Below the pieces are notes generated by a model that ran no database searches, was not told where the DNA came from, and saw nothing but the letters and a program-made list of their open reading frames with translations. Source: Pseudolactococcus sp041800635 (lineage in GTDB: Bacteria; Bacillota; Bacilli; Lactobacillales; Streptococcaceae). From it: a stretch of DNA of 64,000 nucleotides. Every line of letters starts with the position of its first letter. Positions within the stretch are counted from its first letter, which is position 1. The DNA lies in NCBI GenBank assembly GCA_047833645.1, contig CP181259.1:2170001-2234000 (forward strand), in the 5' to 3' direction. Shown here piece by piece: positions 42,186 through 52,043 of the stretch. A program made the position numbers and the translations under genes.

Positions 42186-44177
42186 ATGACTTTTGACAAC
42201 ACTGATCAACTCGCGGTCAATGCGATCCGAACCCTGTCTATCGATGCCATCCAGAAGGCAAATTCAGGTCATCCTGGACTTCCAATGGGAGCTGCACCGA
42301 TGGCTTACGTCCTTTGGAGTAAGTTTCTGAATGTCAATCCCTTGACACACCGTGATTGGTCAAACCGTGACCGTTTTGTCCTCTCTGCTGGTCATGGTTC
42401 TGCCATGCTCTACTCGCTTTTGCATCTGGCAGGCTATGATGTGACGATTGACGACCTTAAAAACTTCCGTCAATGGCAAAGTAAAACACCGGGTCATCCT
42501 GAAGTGGATTGGACAGATGGGGTTGAAGCAACGACTGGCCCATTAGGTCAAGGGATTGCTAACGCCGTTGGTTTGGCTATGGCTGAAGCCCATCTGGCTG
42601 CGACTTATAACCGGCCGGGTTACGAAATCGTTGACCATTATACCTATGCGCTCAATGGTGATGGCGATTTGATGGAAGGTGTTTCGCAAGAAGCCGCATC
42701 CCTTGCAGCTCAGCTTAAATTAGGCAAGCTTGTTTTGTTATACGATAGCAATGACATTTCATTGGATGGTCCAACATCGAAATCATTCCCAGATGATATC
42801 AAAATGCGTTTCGAATCTTATGGCTGGCAACATCTTTTGGTCAAAGATGGCAATGACTTAGAAGAGATTGAAGCAGCCATTACACGCGCAAAAGCTGAAA
42901 CGGATAAACCAACGATTATTGAAGTGAAAACAATCATTGGCTTTGGTGCTGAAAAACAAGGGACATCAGGTGTCCATGGTGCGCCATTAGGCCCTGATGG
43001 TGTCGCTTTTGCTAAGAAAAACTATGGTTGGAATTATCCTGACTTTACAGTGCCTGCTGAAGTTAACAAACGTTTCCTTGAAACGCTTCGTGCGCGTGGT
43101 GAAAGCCTTGAGCAAGTTTGGCGCGAAACCTTTGATGCCTATGCCAAAGACTATCCAGAATTGGCTAAACAATACGCGGATGCTTTCAGTAACGTGACAC
43201 CAGAGCTTGACTTGCCTAAGTATGAGCTCGGCACATCAGCTGCCAGCCGTGTGACGTCCCAAGAAACGATTCAAAAATTATCAGCACAACTGCCAAATCT
43301 TTGGGGTGGCTCTGCTGACCTTTCTGCCTCAAATAATACCATGGTCAAAGTCGAAAGCGATTTTGAAGCTGGCAATTATGCGGGTCGCAACATCTGGTTT
43401 GGTGTGCGTGAATTTGCTATGGCAGCGGCCATGAATGGGATTGCCCTTCATGGTGGGACACGTGTTTATGGCGGGACATTCTTTGTCTTCTCAAACTATC
43501 TCTTGCCAGCTGTTCGGATGGCTGCCTTGCAAGATATCCCTACCGTTTACGTCTTGACACATGATTCAATCGCTGTCGGTGAAGATGGTCCAACGCATGA
43601 ACCAGTTGAACAATTGGCAAGTGTCCGTTCAATGCCAAATCTTAATGTCATTCGTCCTGCGGATGGCAATGAAGTGATTGCGGCTTGGCGTCGTGCGGTA
43701 ACAGAAACCAAACGGCCAACGGCTTTGATTTTGACGCGTCAAAACTTGCCAGTTTTGCCAGGTACAGCTGAATTGGCTGAAGCGGGTGTTAACTTTGGTG
43801 CTTACATCATTTCACCTGAGCAAAAAGAGGCTGATTTAGACGGTATCATCATTGCGACAGGTAGTGAAGTGAAACTTGCCATTGACACACAAGCTGAGCT
43901 TGCCAAAGATGGAACGAATGTGCGCGTGGTCTCAATGCCTGCACAAAACATCTTCGATGAACAATCTGCTGCCTACAAAGAAGAAATTTTACCACTTGCC
44001 GTGACAAAACGTCTGGCCATTGAAGCGGGCACAAGCTTTGGTTGGGGTAAATATATCGGTCTTTCAGGTAAAACGTTGACCATTGACACTTGGGGCGCTT
44101 CAGCACCAGGCGATAAAGTCTTCCAAGAATATGGCTTTACCGTTGAGAATGCTGTTAAGATTTATCGTGATTTGTAA
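42186..44177 (+). CDS. tkt: Transketolase
   Basis: 663 residues from ATG 42186, which has AAAGG upstream; an in-frame ATG 18 nt earlier has none. TPP-binding motif GDGDLMEGVSQEAASLA near 155-171, AGHGSAMLYSLLH near 66, and TSGVHGAPLG near 260. It moves two-carbon units between sugar phosphates in the pentose phosphate pathway. It has its own promoter and the terminator at 44197. Confidence 0.96.
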   Translation: MTFDNTDQLAVNAIRTLSIDAIQKANSGHPGLPMGAAPMAYVLWSKFLNVNPLTHRDWSNRDRFVLSAGHGSAMLYSLLHLAGYDVTIDDLKNFRQWQSKTPGHPEVDWTDGVEATTGPLGQGIANAVGLAMAEAHLAATYNRPGYEIVDHYTYALNGDGDLMEGVSQEAASLAAQLKLGKLVLLYDSNDISLDGPTSKSFPDDIKMRFESYGWQHLLVKDGNDLEEIEAAITRAKAETDKPTIIEVKTIIGFGAEKQGTSGVHGAPLGPDGVAFAKKNYGWNYPDFTVPAEVNKRFLETLRARGESLEQVWRETFDAYAKDYPELAKQYADAFSNVTPELDLPKYELGTSAASRVTSQETIQKLSAQLPNLWGGSADLSASNNTMVKVESDFEAGNYAGRNIWFGVREFAMAAAMNGIALHGGTRVYGGTFFVFSNYLLPAVRMAALQDIPTVYVLTHDSIAVGEDGPTHEPVEQLASVRSMPNLNVIRPADGNEVIAAWRRAVTETKRPTALILTRQNLPVLPGTAELAEAGVNFGAYIISPEQKEADLDGIIIATGSEVKLAIDTQAELAKDGTNVRVVSMPAQNIFDEQSAAYKEEILPLAVTKRLAIEAGTSFGWGKYIGLSGKTLTIDTWGASAPGDKVFQEYGFTVENAVKIYRDL

Positions 44178-44196
44178 GCTATTTCCTAGTAGAACG

Positions 44197-44226
44197 AACT
44201 ATTGTCAAACTGGCAATAGTTTTTTT
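44197..44226 (+). terminator. Terminator of tkt
   Basis: AACTATTG/CAATAGTT followed by T7. Confidence 0.9.
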
Positions 44227-44312
44227 GAGAAATTTAAGGTGATTAAAGATTTGAAAAGGCACAAGTTTTACATGGTCTATAGTGATGTAAAAAAGAAAGT
44301 TTGGTAGCAAAA

Positions 44313-45143
44313 ATGGCAAGTGAAAAATCATCACAGGAAAAACTGTACAGTACAACTCTTCAACTCATCGGAACAGTCTCTAAATTACCAATTGTTAGAG
44401 TAGACAGGGAAACGTTTCTCAGGAAACAATTTTCAAATTCAGAGTTTCTCGACAAAATTATTCAGGATGGCCCGCAGTCTGTTTATACAGTAGAAAGTCT
44501 GCGAAAAAAGGCTGATGGTATCATTAAAACTAGTACCAATAAAACATCACTCACATCTTTCGTGACAGGTTTGCCTTCAAACCCGTTAACAATGACCCTT
44601 GCTGGTAGTGCTGATGTTGTTCAATATTTTGGCTTTGCATTGAATATGGCACAACAAATTGCTTATCTATTTGGTGAAGAGTCTCTTTTTGAGGGAAGAA
44701 CAGATCATGTATCTGAGAAGACGCAAATACGTGTGATAGCCTATTTAGGCGTTATGCTTGGTGCGGGAGGTGCGGCATCATTGGTAGCTAGTACTTCAAA
44801 AATTGCAGGACAGAATTTAGGGAAAAAAATTGCGGCAAAAGCCTTGACTAAAACAGCCTGGTATCCACTTGTTAAAAAGATTGGTGCAATTATCGGGCAA
44901 AAAGTGACCAAGAAAACTGTGGAAAAAGTCATATCAAAATCTATTCCGATTGCTGGCGGTGTCATCTCTGGCGGGCTTACCTATCTAACTTATAGACCAA
45001 TGGGAAATCGATTAGCTGATACATTGGTCAGAAATATTAAGGGTGATTTTGATAAGGACTTAGAATTGAATCCAGACTTTCTGAAGAGAGCAGCTCAAAA
45101 TGATGAGCTGATTGGGGAGTTTACAGAAGTTGATTCTGATTGA
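44313..45143 (+). CDS. EcsC-like protein
   Basis: 276 residues from ATG 44313 (an in-frame TTG 12 nt earlier is possible). The central part, LAGSADVVQYFGFALNMAQQIAYLFGEE, and the Gly/Ala/Lys-rich segments after it (GVMLGAGGAASLVAST, SIPIAGGVISGGLTYLTY) resemble the EcsC family, peripheral membrane proteins of unknown function. The gene is AT-rich relative to tkt and monocistronic, bounded by the tkt terminator and the hairpin element at 45174. Confidence 0.65.
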   Translation: MASEKSSQEKLYSTTLQLIGTVSKLPIVRVDRETFLRKQFSNSEFLDKIIQDGPQSVYTVESLRKKADGIIKTSTNKTSLTSFVTGLPSNPLTMTLAGSADVVQYFGFALNMAQQIAYLFGEESLFEGRTDHVSEKTQIRVIAYLGVMLGAGGAASLVASTSKIAGQNLGKKIAAKALTKTAWYPLVKKIGAIIGQKVTKKTVEKVISKSIPIAGGVISGGLTYLTYRPMGNRLADTLVRNIKGDFDKDLELNPDFLKRAAQNDELIGEFTEVDSD

Positions 45144-45173
45144 TAATGTCATAAAGACAATGATATCAAAACT

Positions 45174-45311
45174 AAAAAGAGGCTGGGACAAAGTCTCAGA
45201 GATATGAAAACTCCATGAAATTCGTTCTTTAAAACGTTGATTTCATGCGGTTTTTGTATTTTATCAGTGTCTAAAATCTAGCGAATTTGGCTTTTTTCCC
45301 AGCCTCTTTTT
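45174..45311. repeat. GAGGCTGGGA hairpin element
   Basis: 138 bp flanked by 15-bp perfect inverted arms AAAAAGAGGCTGGGA / TCCCAGCCTCTTTTT, with an inner hairpin CATGAAAT...ATTTCATG. Elements with GAGGCTGGGAC ends are widespread intergenic hairpins in streptococci, enterococci and lactococci. It may end transcription of the EcsC-like gene. Confidence 0.7.
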
Positions 45312-45444
45312 TTTGCATTTTTGGAAGAAAAATGATTTATCTTCGTTATTTAAAGCTATTATTTGTTAAAAGCTCTAAAGTAGTTTATAATAATCTAGCG
45401 GAACCGCTTACGACAAATCTGCAGGCGGCGAAAATAGGAGACAA

Positions 45445-46803
45445 ATGAAACAAGAAAAAACGCGCAAGTTTGGCCTTTTGATGTCAATTGCGATGATTAT
45501 CGGGATTGTGATCGGCTCAGGTATTTTTTTCAAGGCTGATGATATCCTAATCCAAACTAACGGAAACGTCATGATGGGCTGTCTGGTCCTCTTATTAGGG
45601 GCGCTTGGGATTATATTTGGTGGGATTACCATTTCAGAATGGGCCAAGCTGACGGATGATGCGGGTGGCTTGATTGCCTATGCTGAAAAAGCTTTTGGCA
45701 GACTGTTTGCCTTTTTACTGGGCTGTTTTCAAAGTACGGTCTATTTCCCAGCGCTAGTTGCGATTGTTGCCTTTGTCGCAGCGAATTATACCTTGGCGCT
45801 TTTTCCTTTCTTGGGTAGTGCTAAATACGGCGTCTGGCTCATGACTCTCGTTTATTTAATGGCGATTTATGCCATGAATCTTTTATCAAGTAAACTTTCA
45901 GAAATTTTTCAGACATCGTCTATGTTTATTAAGCTGATTCCGCTTTTTTTGATTGCCACTTGTGGCTTGATTTTTGGGGACCCACACGCCATATCATCAC
46001 ATACGATGACTTTGCCAGCTGTCTTATCGTCAACAGGTGCCATCGTTGCGGTTGCTTTTTCTTATGACGGTTGGGCTGTTGCGCCTTCCATTGGTCATGA
46101 AATCAAAAACTCGAAACGCAATTTACCCTTGGCACTCATCATCAGTCCGCTGATTATCTTGGCAGTCTATGTCAGCTATTTTGTCGGCATTTCCCTAATG
46201 ATCGGGCCTGAAGAAATCATGAAAATGGGGGATTTAGCCTTTTCTGCCGCGGCTGACCGCTTGTTTGGGCCGGTGGGTCAACAGCTCATGTTGGTGGCGG
46301 TAATTATCTCTGTTCTGGGCACGCTTAATGGCTTGGTGGTTGCAAATATTCGTGCGCCTTACTTTCTGGCTTTGCGCCAGGAGCTGCCGTTTAGTCATAA
46401 AATCAGTGTCTTACATCCGAAATTTAACCTGTCGATTCTCTCGACTTTGATGAGTTTTGTCGTGACTTTGATTTGGTTGGGGATTCACTATTTGTCGATC
46501 GCGGTGCCCGGTATCAGTCGGTATGGGATTGATATTTCGTCGATTCCCATTGTCATCATGTATCTCTTTTATACGGGGCTGTATGTCGGCGTGATGATCC
46601 GAACGGCTAAAGGGCTGATTCAAAATAAGCTCATCGGTTATGTCTGTCCGATTCTCGCGATGCTAGGGGCTTTCATGATTTTATACGGCGGCTTAACCGC
46701 CGCCAATGGTGTCATCTACTTGATCGTCTCAGGTTTGATTTTAGTCAGTGGATTAGGGCTCTATCAATTTGTCGGTTGCAAGAAAGCTAAAAATAGTGTA
46801 TGA
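45445..46803 (+). CDS. APC-family amino-acid permease (SteT-like)
   Basis: 452 residues with about twelve TM segments. The first, MIIGIVIGSGIFFKADDIL near 17-35, is the APC superfamily signature, and AFSYDGWAVAPSIGHEIKN near 206-224 resembles serine/threonine exchangers of the SteT/LAT type. A promoter (TTGTTA, 17 bp, TATAAT) lies about 60 nt upstream and GGAG precedes the ATG. The promoter for the asd leader lies inside its last codons. Confidence 0.85.
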   Translation: MKQEKTRKFGLLMSIAMIIGIVIGSGIFFKADDILIQTNGNVMMGCLVLLLGALGIIFGGITISEWAKLTDDAGGLIAYAEKAFGRLFAFLLGCFQSTVYFPALVAIVAFVAANYTLALFPFLGSAKYGVWLMTLVYLMAIYAMNLLSSKLSEIFQTSSMFIKLIPLFLIATCGLIFGDPHAISSHTMTLPAVLSSTGAIVAVAFSYDGWAVAPSIGHEIKNSKRNLPLALIISPLIILAVYVSYFVGISLMIGPEEIMKMGDLAFSAAADRLFGPVGQQLMLVAVIISVLGTLNGLVVANIRAPYFLALRQELPFSHKISVLHPKFNLSILSTLMSFVVTLIWLGIHYLSIAVPGISRYGIDISSIPIVIMYLFYTGLYVGVMIRTAKGLIQNKLIGYVCPILAMLGAFMILYGGLTAANGVIYLIVSGLILVSGLGLYQFVGCKKAKNSV

Positions 46804-46804
46804 T
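46776..46804 (+). promoter_or_regulatory. Promoter of the asd leader RNA
   Basis: TTGCAA (46776-46781), a 17-bp spacer and TATGAT (46799-46804), overlapping the permease stop codon. Start predicted near 46811. Confidence 0.6.
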
Positions 46805-46810
46805 AGGGTT

Positions 46811-46982
46811 ATGCGATGAGTCGATTTGGAACGCAAGTTCCTTATTTACGCTGAGAGATTCGGGGCCTAGCCCGTCAAGGATTGATGGAATCTTGTCAAG
46901 AAATGTGAACTTTTTGGCACGGCTATTGTTAAAATAGTTGCTCTGGGGAATCTCCTTTGTCTATGACAGAGGGGATTTTTTT
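46811..46982 (+). ncRNA. asd leader RNA (candidate asd RNA motif)
   Basis: About 170 nt upstream of asd, with hairpins GGAAC-GCAA-GTTCC (about 46830-46843), CGGG...CCCG (46861-46873) and CAAGG...CTTG, and a final terminator (46949-46961 with 46965-46977, T7). The position, size, promoter and end agree with the asd RNA motif of lactic acid bacteria, reported as a separate transcript of about 170 nt upstream of asd. A mere attenuator of asd is the alternative. Confidence 0.6.
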
Positions 46983-47138
46983 AATGCGGCGTTTTTTAAT
47001 CAAAAAGGGCTTTTATTTTTCTTAAAAACATGATAAAATAGGGCTATTAAAATTTTTTAGAAAATTCAAACGAAAGCAAATGGAGTTAAGCTGCGATGAT
47101 TTGTGTTGCAGTTTATGAACTGGATTAGGAGATACCAC

Positions 47139-48221
47139 ATGTCAAAAGAATACGTTGTTGCAGTTATTGGTGCCACAGGTGCTGTCGGAAGTCGCATGAT
47201 TGAAATGCTTGAATCATCAACCCTTCCCATCAAACAAGTTCGCTTGTTTGCGACCATTCGTTCGGCTGGCAAAATTTTGAGCTTCAAGGGCCAAGAGATC
47301 ATGGTTGAAGAAACAACAGAAAATTCATTTGAAGGGATTGATATCGCCCTCTTTTCAGCAGGTGGTGGCGTCTCTGCTAAGTTTGCACCCTATGCTGTCA
47401 AAGCAGGTGCAGTTGTCGTTGATAATACCTCAAACTTCCGTATGAATCCAGACGTGCCACTTGTCGTACCAGAAGTGAATGCCCATGCGCTAGACGCGCA
47501 CAATGGGATCATTGCTTGTCCGAACTGTTCTACGATTCAAATGATGGTAGCACTCGAGCCGATTCGCCAACAGTTTGGTTTGGAACGCATCATCGTTTCA
47601 ACTTATCAAGCGGTATCAGGAGCTGGTGCTAAAGCTATTGCGGAAACAGAACGCGAAATCAAAGAAGTGGTCAATGATCAGATTAATCCTAAAGATGTTA
47701 AGGCGGATATTTTACCAGCTGGTGGTGATAAAAAACACTATCCAATTGCTTTTAACGCCTTGCCACAAATTGACGTCTTCACTGACAATGACTACACTTA
47801 TGAAGAAATGAAAATGACTAATGAAACCAAGAAAATCATGGCAGACGATACGATTGCCGTTTCAGCGACCTGTGTTCGGATTCCAGTCATCTTGGCACAT
47901 TCAGAGTCAGTCTATATCGAAACAAAAGAAATCGCACCAATTGACCAAGTAAAAGCAGCGATTTCAGCCTTCCCAGGTGCTGTATTAGAAGATGACCCAA
48001 GTCAACAAGTCTACCCACAAGCCGTCAACGCTGCTGGACATCGTGAGACCTTTGTCGGCCGTATCCGTAAAGACTTGGATGCTGAAAAAGGCATTCACAT
48101 GTGGGTTGTGTCAGATAACTTGCTCAAAGGTGCTGCTTGGAACTCAGTCCAAATCGCAGAAACCTTACACGAACGTGGTTTGGTTCGCGCAACGGAAGAC
48201 TTGAAATTTGACTTGAAATAA
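47139..48221 (+). CDS. asd: Aspartate-semialdehyde dehydrogenase
   Basis: 360 residues from ATG 47139 behind GGAG. Rossmann motif VIGATGAVGSRM near 8-19, catalytic Cys in CPNCSTIQM near 126-134, QAVSGAG near 156-162 and a C-terminal HMWVVSDNLLKGAAWN near 325-340. It makes aspartate semialdehyde, the branch point to lysine/diaminopimelate and threonine/methionine. A strong terminator follows. Confidence 0.95.
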   Translation: MSKEYVVAVIGATGAVGSRMIEMLESSTLPIKQVRLFATIRSAGKILSFKGQEIMVEETTENSFEGIDIALFSAGGGVSAKFAPYAVKAGAVVVDNTSNFRMNPDVPLVVPEVNAHALDAHNGIIACPNCSTIQMMVALEPIRQQFGLERIIVSTYQAVSGAGAKAIAETEREIKEVVNDQINPKDVKADILPAGGDKKHYPIAFNALPQIDVFTDNDYTYEEMKMTNETKKIMADDTIAVSATCVRIPVILAHSESVYIETKEIAPIDQVKAAISAFPGAVLEDDPSQQVYPQAVNAAGHRETFVGRIRKDLDAEKGIHMWVVSDNLLKGAAWNSVQIAETLHERGLVRATEDLKFDLK

Positions 48222-48230
48222 ATGATTAAA

Positions 48231-48275
48231 AAAATAGGCTATGAACAGCGAAAATGTTCATAGTCTATTTTTTTG
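48231..48275. terminator. Terminator of asd
   Basis: Long arms AAAATAGGCTATGAAC and GTTCATAGTCTATTTT with A/T runs on both sides. Confidence 0.9.
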
Positions 48276-48332
48276 TAATTTAATCTGAGCATTTGGCATT
48301 CTTTTACGTATAGATTAGTAAGAGGAAATACA

Positions 48333-50758
48333 ATGAAAAAAATAATGATGATTCTTTTTTGGGGTTTATGTTAATCGGACAACTGTCAGTGGCATATGCA
48401 CTTGATGTTGAAGAAAATCCACTATTACAAACGAGCCGTGAAAAATTAGTCAAAGTGAACTTAGATGAGGCAATTTTGACCGTATTTTTGATTGATACAT
48501 CCCGAACGATGAGAGGGAATGGCATTCAAACAACGATAAACCTGATTAATCGTTTTGCAACTGAAAGCGATGAAACGAAGATTTCAGTTATCAGCTATGA
48601 TGATGAGAGTCGAACGATTATCGAGCCGACTAAGGATAGAGCAGTCATTCAAGAAAAGCTCACGACCCTTACTTGTCAGGGGAAAAGTGATTTAACTGCT
48701 GGCTTGAAAACTGTGGGAAAACTTGTAGAAAGCAAGCAATTTAGCAAAACTAATCTCATTATTATCAGTGATAATGCCCCGACATCTGGCGAAACGCTAC
48801 AAAAAGGGACATATAAAAGCAAAGATATTTATTCTTATAAGTTTGCCAATGCGTCAGATGACTATGCAAAAGTGTTAAAATCAGCCAAAGTGTCGATTAG
48901 AACACTGGCTTTTATGAATCATGTGGCTAGTACGACAAGAGATTTTACGCAACGTTTTTTTGAAAATATTCAAAATGACGGTTTTGTCGATATTTCTGAA
49001 GGTATCGATTTTCTATTTGAATATAGAGAGCCAAACCAAACGCTTTTGTCAGGTCAATTTGACTATGGAGTTGCGGTCGAAGATCACACTGAGAAGCGTG
49101 ATGCGAGTACACAATTTTATTATACAGATGACTATTTTAAACAGCCTAGTGATGTGACACCAACGCAAGGTTTGTCCTATGATCCAAGTCTAGCCACCAT
49201 GTCACTTAACCTAGAGTTGTCAGCTTGGGGAAGTCCAACTCAAGCTGACTATCTGTTCAAAAGTAATAATGCTAAAGCCTTATTAACCAAGCTTGATTTT
49301 AAAGATTTTGAAGCAAATGACGACTTTAAATTCAAGCCGACCAAAGATTCTATTGGCGCAGTGCTTGCTAATAAAAATTTAAAAGTTGGTAAGGAAGAGT
49401 ACACCCTATTAGCTCTAGCTACTCGTGGTGGCGGTTATGAGTCTGAGTGGGCAAGCAATGTCACGCTAGGAACATCTGGACAACACCAAGGATTTGACAA
49501 AGCAAGTCAAGATGTTTTAACATTTTTAGATAACTATATCATCAAGCACAAGATTCAAGGTAAAATCAAACTTTGGTTGACAGGTTATAGTCGGGCTGCA
49601 GCGACAGCAAATTTGGTCGGAGGTAGTTTGAACAATGGCAGAGTAATGCCACAAGTAACACCACAAGTAACACTAAGTCCCACGGATATGTATGCTTTCT
49701 GCTTTGAACCACCTGCAGGGACACTTGAAACTTTTGATGCTAAAAATGATAAACATCATAATATTGTGAATATCGTGAATTTGAATGATGTTGTGACAAA
49801 GGTGGCACCAAATGCTGAGAATTTTGAATTTGTACGATATGGCGAAGATACAACATTACCGACTAAAGAAAATGTAGGAGACACACAATACAATTTGCTG
49901 CGGGACAGAATGTTAAGAGAACTAGAACAAATAGAATCTCTGAATGATTATCTTTTAGATGATTTTAAATGGAAAAAGATAAGTCTGACAACCAAGTCTT
50001 GGATTGTTAATGATACTAATGAAAGACAAATTTTAGCTGAATATTTAGATAAATTTTTTAACACTTTTGCAACAGAAGAACTCCGGAATCGAACTTACTA
50101 TGTGCGTCATCACCAGGAAAACTTACGTGCAATAATGGCTGTGCTATTAGGAAATGCCTCAAATAAAGATATGGTTTACGGAAAAGAAGCACTCAAAATA
50201 TTATTGGATTTTAAAAAAATATCACCTACGAATTTAGTTTTGAAAAAACCATTGCTTCAAAAATTTGGTCAGCTCATTGGGATTGATGATCTGACAGAAT
50301 TAAACAGCAGCGCACTTGAACTCTTCTTAGATTTCGCGGTTAAACATCCAAATTTAACCATCACTTTATTTGAAAATCTTCAAATTATCGGCAATGCCCA
50401 CCAGCCTGAAATTTGTTTAGCTTGGCTACGTTCTCAGGATAAAAATTATACAACACCGTTGCCATTACTACAACATACAAGGGATGATTCGGATAATCAT
50501 CAAGTAGAAAAAAACTATTATAAAACTAATGTTGTAGTGGATGGTGAACAATATGGCAATATCTTAGGTGGTGGTATGACACCAGAAAATGAAAAAGCTG
50601 AATTATATGCTATTCCTTCTGAAAATGGTCAATTTGAAGGTTGGATTAAAGATAATGAACGCATATCTACGGATTTAGCATGTGATTATACAGTGACAGG
50701 TGAAAGTACACTTATAGCAAAATTCTCAGCAAGAGGTGATAACAATGATGAAAAATAA
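48333..50758 (+). pseudogene. Secreted VWA / lipase-like protein with InlB repeat; signal peptide frameshifted
   Basis: ATG 48333 behind AGAGGAAA reads MKKIMMILFWGLC and stops. One extra T in the T6 tract (48355-48360) would restore a perfect signal peptide running into an 808-residue protein. The rest is intact: VWA domain about 45-215 (FLIDTSRTM, a variant MIDAS), a lipase-like alpha/beta domain about 350-480 with LTGYSRAAATANLVGG, a helical region, and a C-terminal divergent InlB-type repeat (GQFEGWIKDNERIS). There is no LPXTG anchor. It overlaps the next gene by 14 bp. It may be phase-variable, broken, or carry a sequence error. Confidence 0.8.
48355..48360 (+). repeat. T6 homopolymer at the frameshift site
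   Basis: CTTTTTTGGGG in the signal-peptide coding region. T7 would put the ATG and the 799-codon frame together. Confidence 0.7.
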
Positions 50759-51857
50759 AAAAATAGTCATCATCATATTGGGATTGGGAATTTTAGCTCT
50801 GAGTATCTATGGTGGACAAAAAATGGCTATTAAAAGTAAGTTGCCAATAAAATCCCCACAAATTCTAAGAGATCTAGCCTATGATCGTAATAAACGCTTA
50901 GGTTATACCATTTATATCCCAGAAAGTGGGAAGCTAGAGCCCTATTATGTGTTGACAAAAAATTATTACAAACAAGGGAATGTGCTCTTGATGCGGAAAT
51001 ATGTGTTAAATTCGGCAATTCCTTATAAACATGAGCACAGTACCTCTTATTATGGCAATAGTTTGCCGGATAAATTTATGAACGAGGTATTCATCAAAGA
51101 ATTTCCAGAAAAATTGCAAGATGAGATACCGGTGACTTCTATCAATATTACTGATGAAAAATCTGTTATGAGTCGTAAAGACACAGAAGTAGTTAAGAGA
51201 AAAATATTTTCATTTCTTCAAAAAGAGTTGGGACAAAATGATTTTAACATAAGCGACGAAGAAAAAATAACATATTTCAGTGATGGTAAATTTAAACGCT
51301 CACAAGGTAGATTAAAAACAGGAGATATTGTCTCATGGTGGTTAAGGGGTGTTGATTTATATCGTAGAGATAATTTTGCAGCAATCGCAAAATATAATGG
51401 TTATATCGAATATGCAGAGGTCATGTCCCCAATCTATATCCGTCCTAGTTTTTGTTTATCTCCTGACACAAAAATTGCCAAAAAGAATGTAGCGGGTAAG
51501 GAAATCTATGTTCTGAAAGACTTTCAAGACTTACCAATCAAACCGGAGATTTTAGTTGAAAAAGTTGGTTTAAAATATCCGGAGTTGCAGGAATATTATG
51601 TCAAACATGATTATGTTGGGATTGATGTCGACATCAGTAATCCCCAGTACGGTGCTTATCTAAGCGATAATCCAGTCGTTCCTCGAGCTGAAACTGTTGT
51701 CGTCCGTGCTCTGCCTTACTCAGAGGGTCAATTTGAGGGGTGGTATAGTGGTGATAGGTTAATTTCGCATGACCCGGTACTCACTTATCAAGTAGATAAA
51801 AATGAAACGCTGATAGCAAAATTTTCAGCAAGAGGTGATGGTAATGCTGAAAAATAA
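50745..51857 (+). CDS. DUF6273 domain protein with C-terminal InlB-type repeat
   Basis: 370 residues from ATG 50745 behind AAGAGGTG, overlapping the VWA/lipase gene. An N-terminal TM or uncleaved signal (about 4-24), a DUF6273-like domain about 60-245 (YYGNSLPDKFMNEVF, SWWLRGVDLY, IRPSFCLSPD), and a C-terminal repeat ending KFSARGDGNAEK. The last is almost identical to the end of the preceding protein (KFSARGDNNDEK). The two are probably displayed at the cell surface and act together. Function unknown. Confidence 0.78.
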   Translation: MMKNKKIVIIILGLGILALSIYGGQKMAIKSKLPIKSPQILRDLAYDRNKRLGYTIYIPESGKLEPYYVLTKNYYKQGNVLLMRKYVLNSAIPYKHEHSTSYYGNSLPDKFMNEVFIKEFPEKLQDEIPVTSINITDEKSVMSRKDTEVVKRKIFSFLQKELGQNDFNISDEEKITYFSDGKFKRSQGRLKTGDIVSWWLRGVDLYRRDNFAAIAKYNGYIEYAEVMSPIYIRPSFCLSPDTKIAKKNVAGKEIYVLKDFQDLPIKPEILVEKVGLKYPELQEYYVKHDYVGIDVDISNPQYGAYLSDNPVVPRAETVVVRALPYSEGQFEGWYSGDRLISHDPVLTYQVDKNETLIAKFSARGDGNAEK

Positions 51858-51893
51858 GAAATATTTATCATCATATTCAGGATTTTAGCTTTG
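51822..51893 (+). repeat. Tandem-duplication remnant after the DUF6273 gene
   Basis: The sequence around the stop (AGCAAGAGGTGATGGTAATG then CTGAAAAATAAGAAATA...TTTAGC) copies the junction at 50730-50800 where the VWA gene ends and the DUF6273 gene begins. It looks like the start of a third cluster gene, deleted after a few codons. Confidence 0.65.
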
Positions 51894-52043
51894 ATAAAAA
51901 GTAAAGGGTAGCAATATCAGCTCACTTTTTACTTTTTTTGTTAATTTTCAACTACTATGCTTTACAAACTAGATAAAAGATGATAAACTAAATCTATCAT
52001 GTAATAGGTAATACAAACTAGTTGATAAGAAAGGGGTGAGTAT
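51894..52043 (+). promoter_or_regulatory. Regulatory gap before the PadR gene
   Basis: A hairpin AAAAAGTAAA...TTTACTTTTT (about 51897-51938) can end the upstream unit. Then the 10-mer TACAAACTAG occurs twice (51963-51972, 52012-52021), flanking the palindrome ATGATA/TATCAT (51980-51985, 51995-52000). These are plausible PadR operator elements. Confidence 0.5.

Noticed and set aside
46840..46875. Possible TPP riboswitch (CGCTGAGAGA before asd)
   Set aside because: Only this short piece resembles the TPP motif; the second conserved half (CCTGAT and GCGTAGGGA) is missing and the downstream gene is asd.
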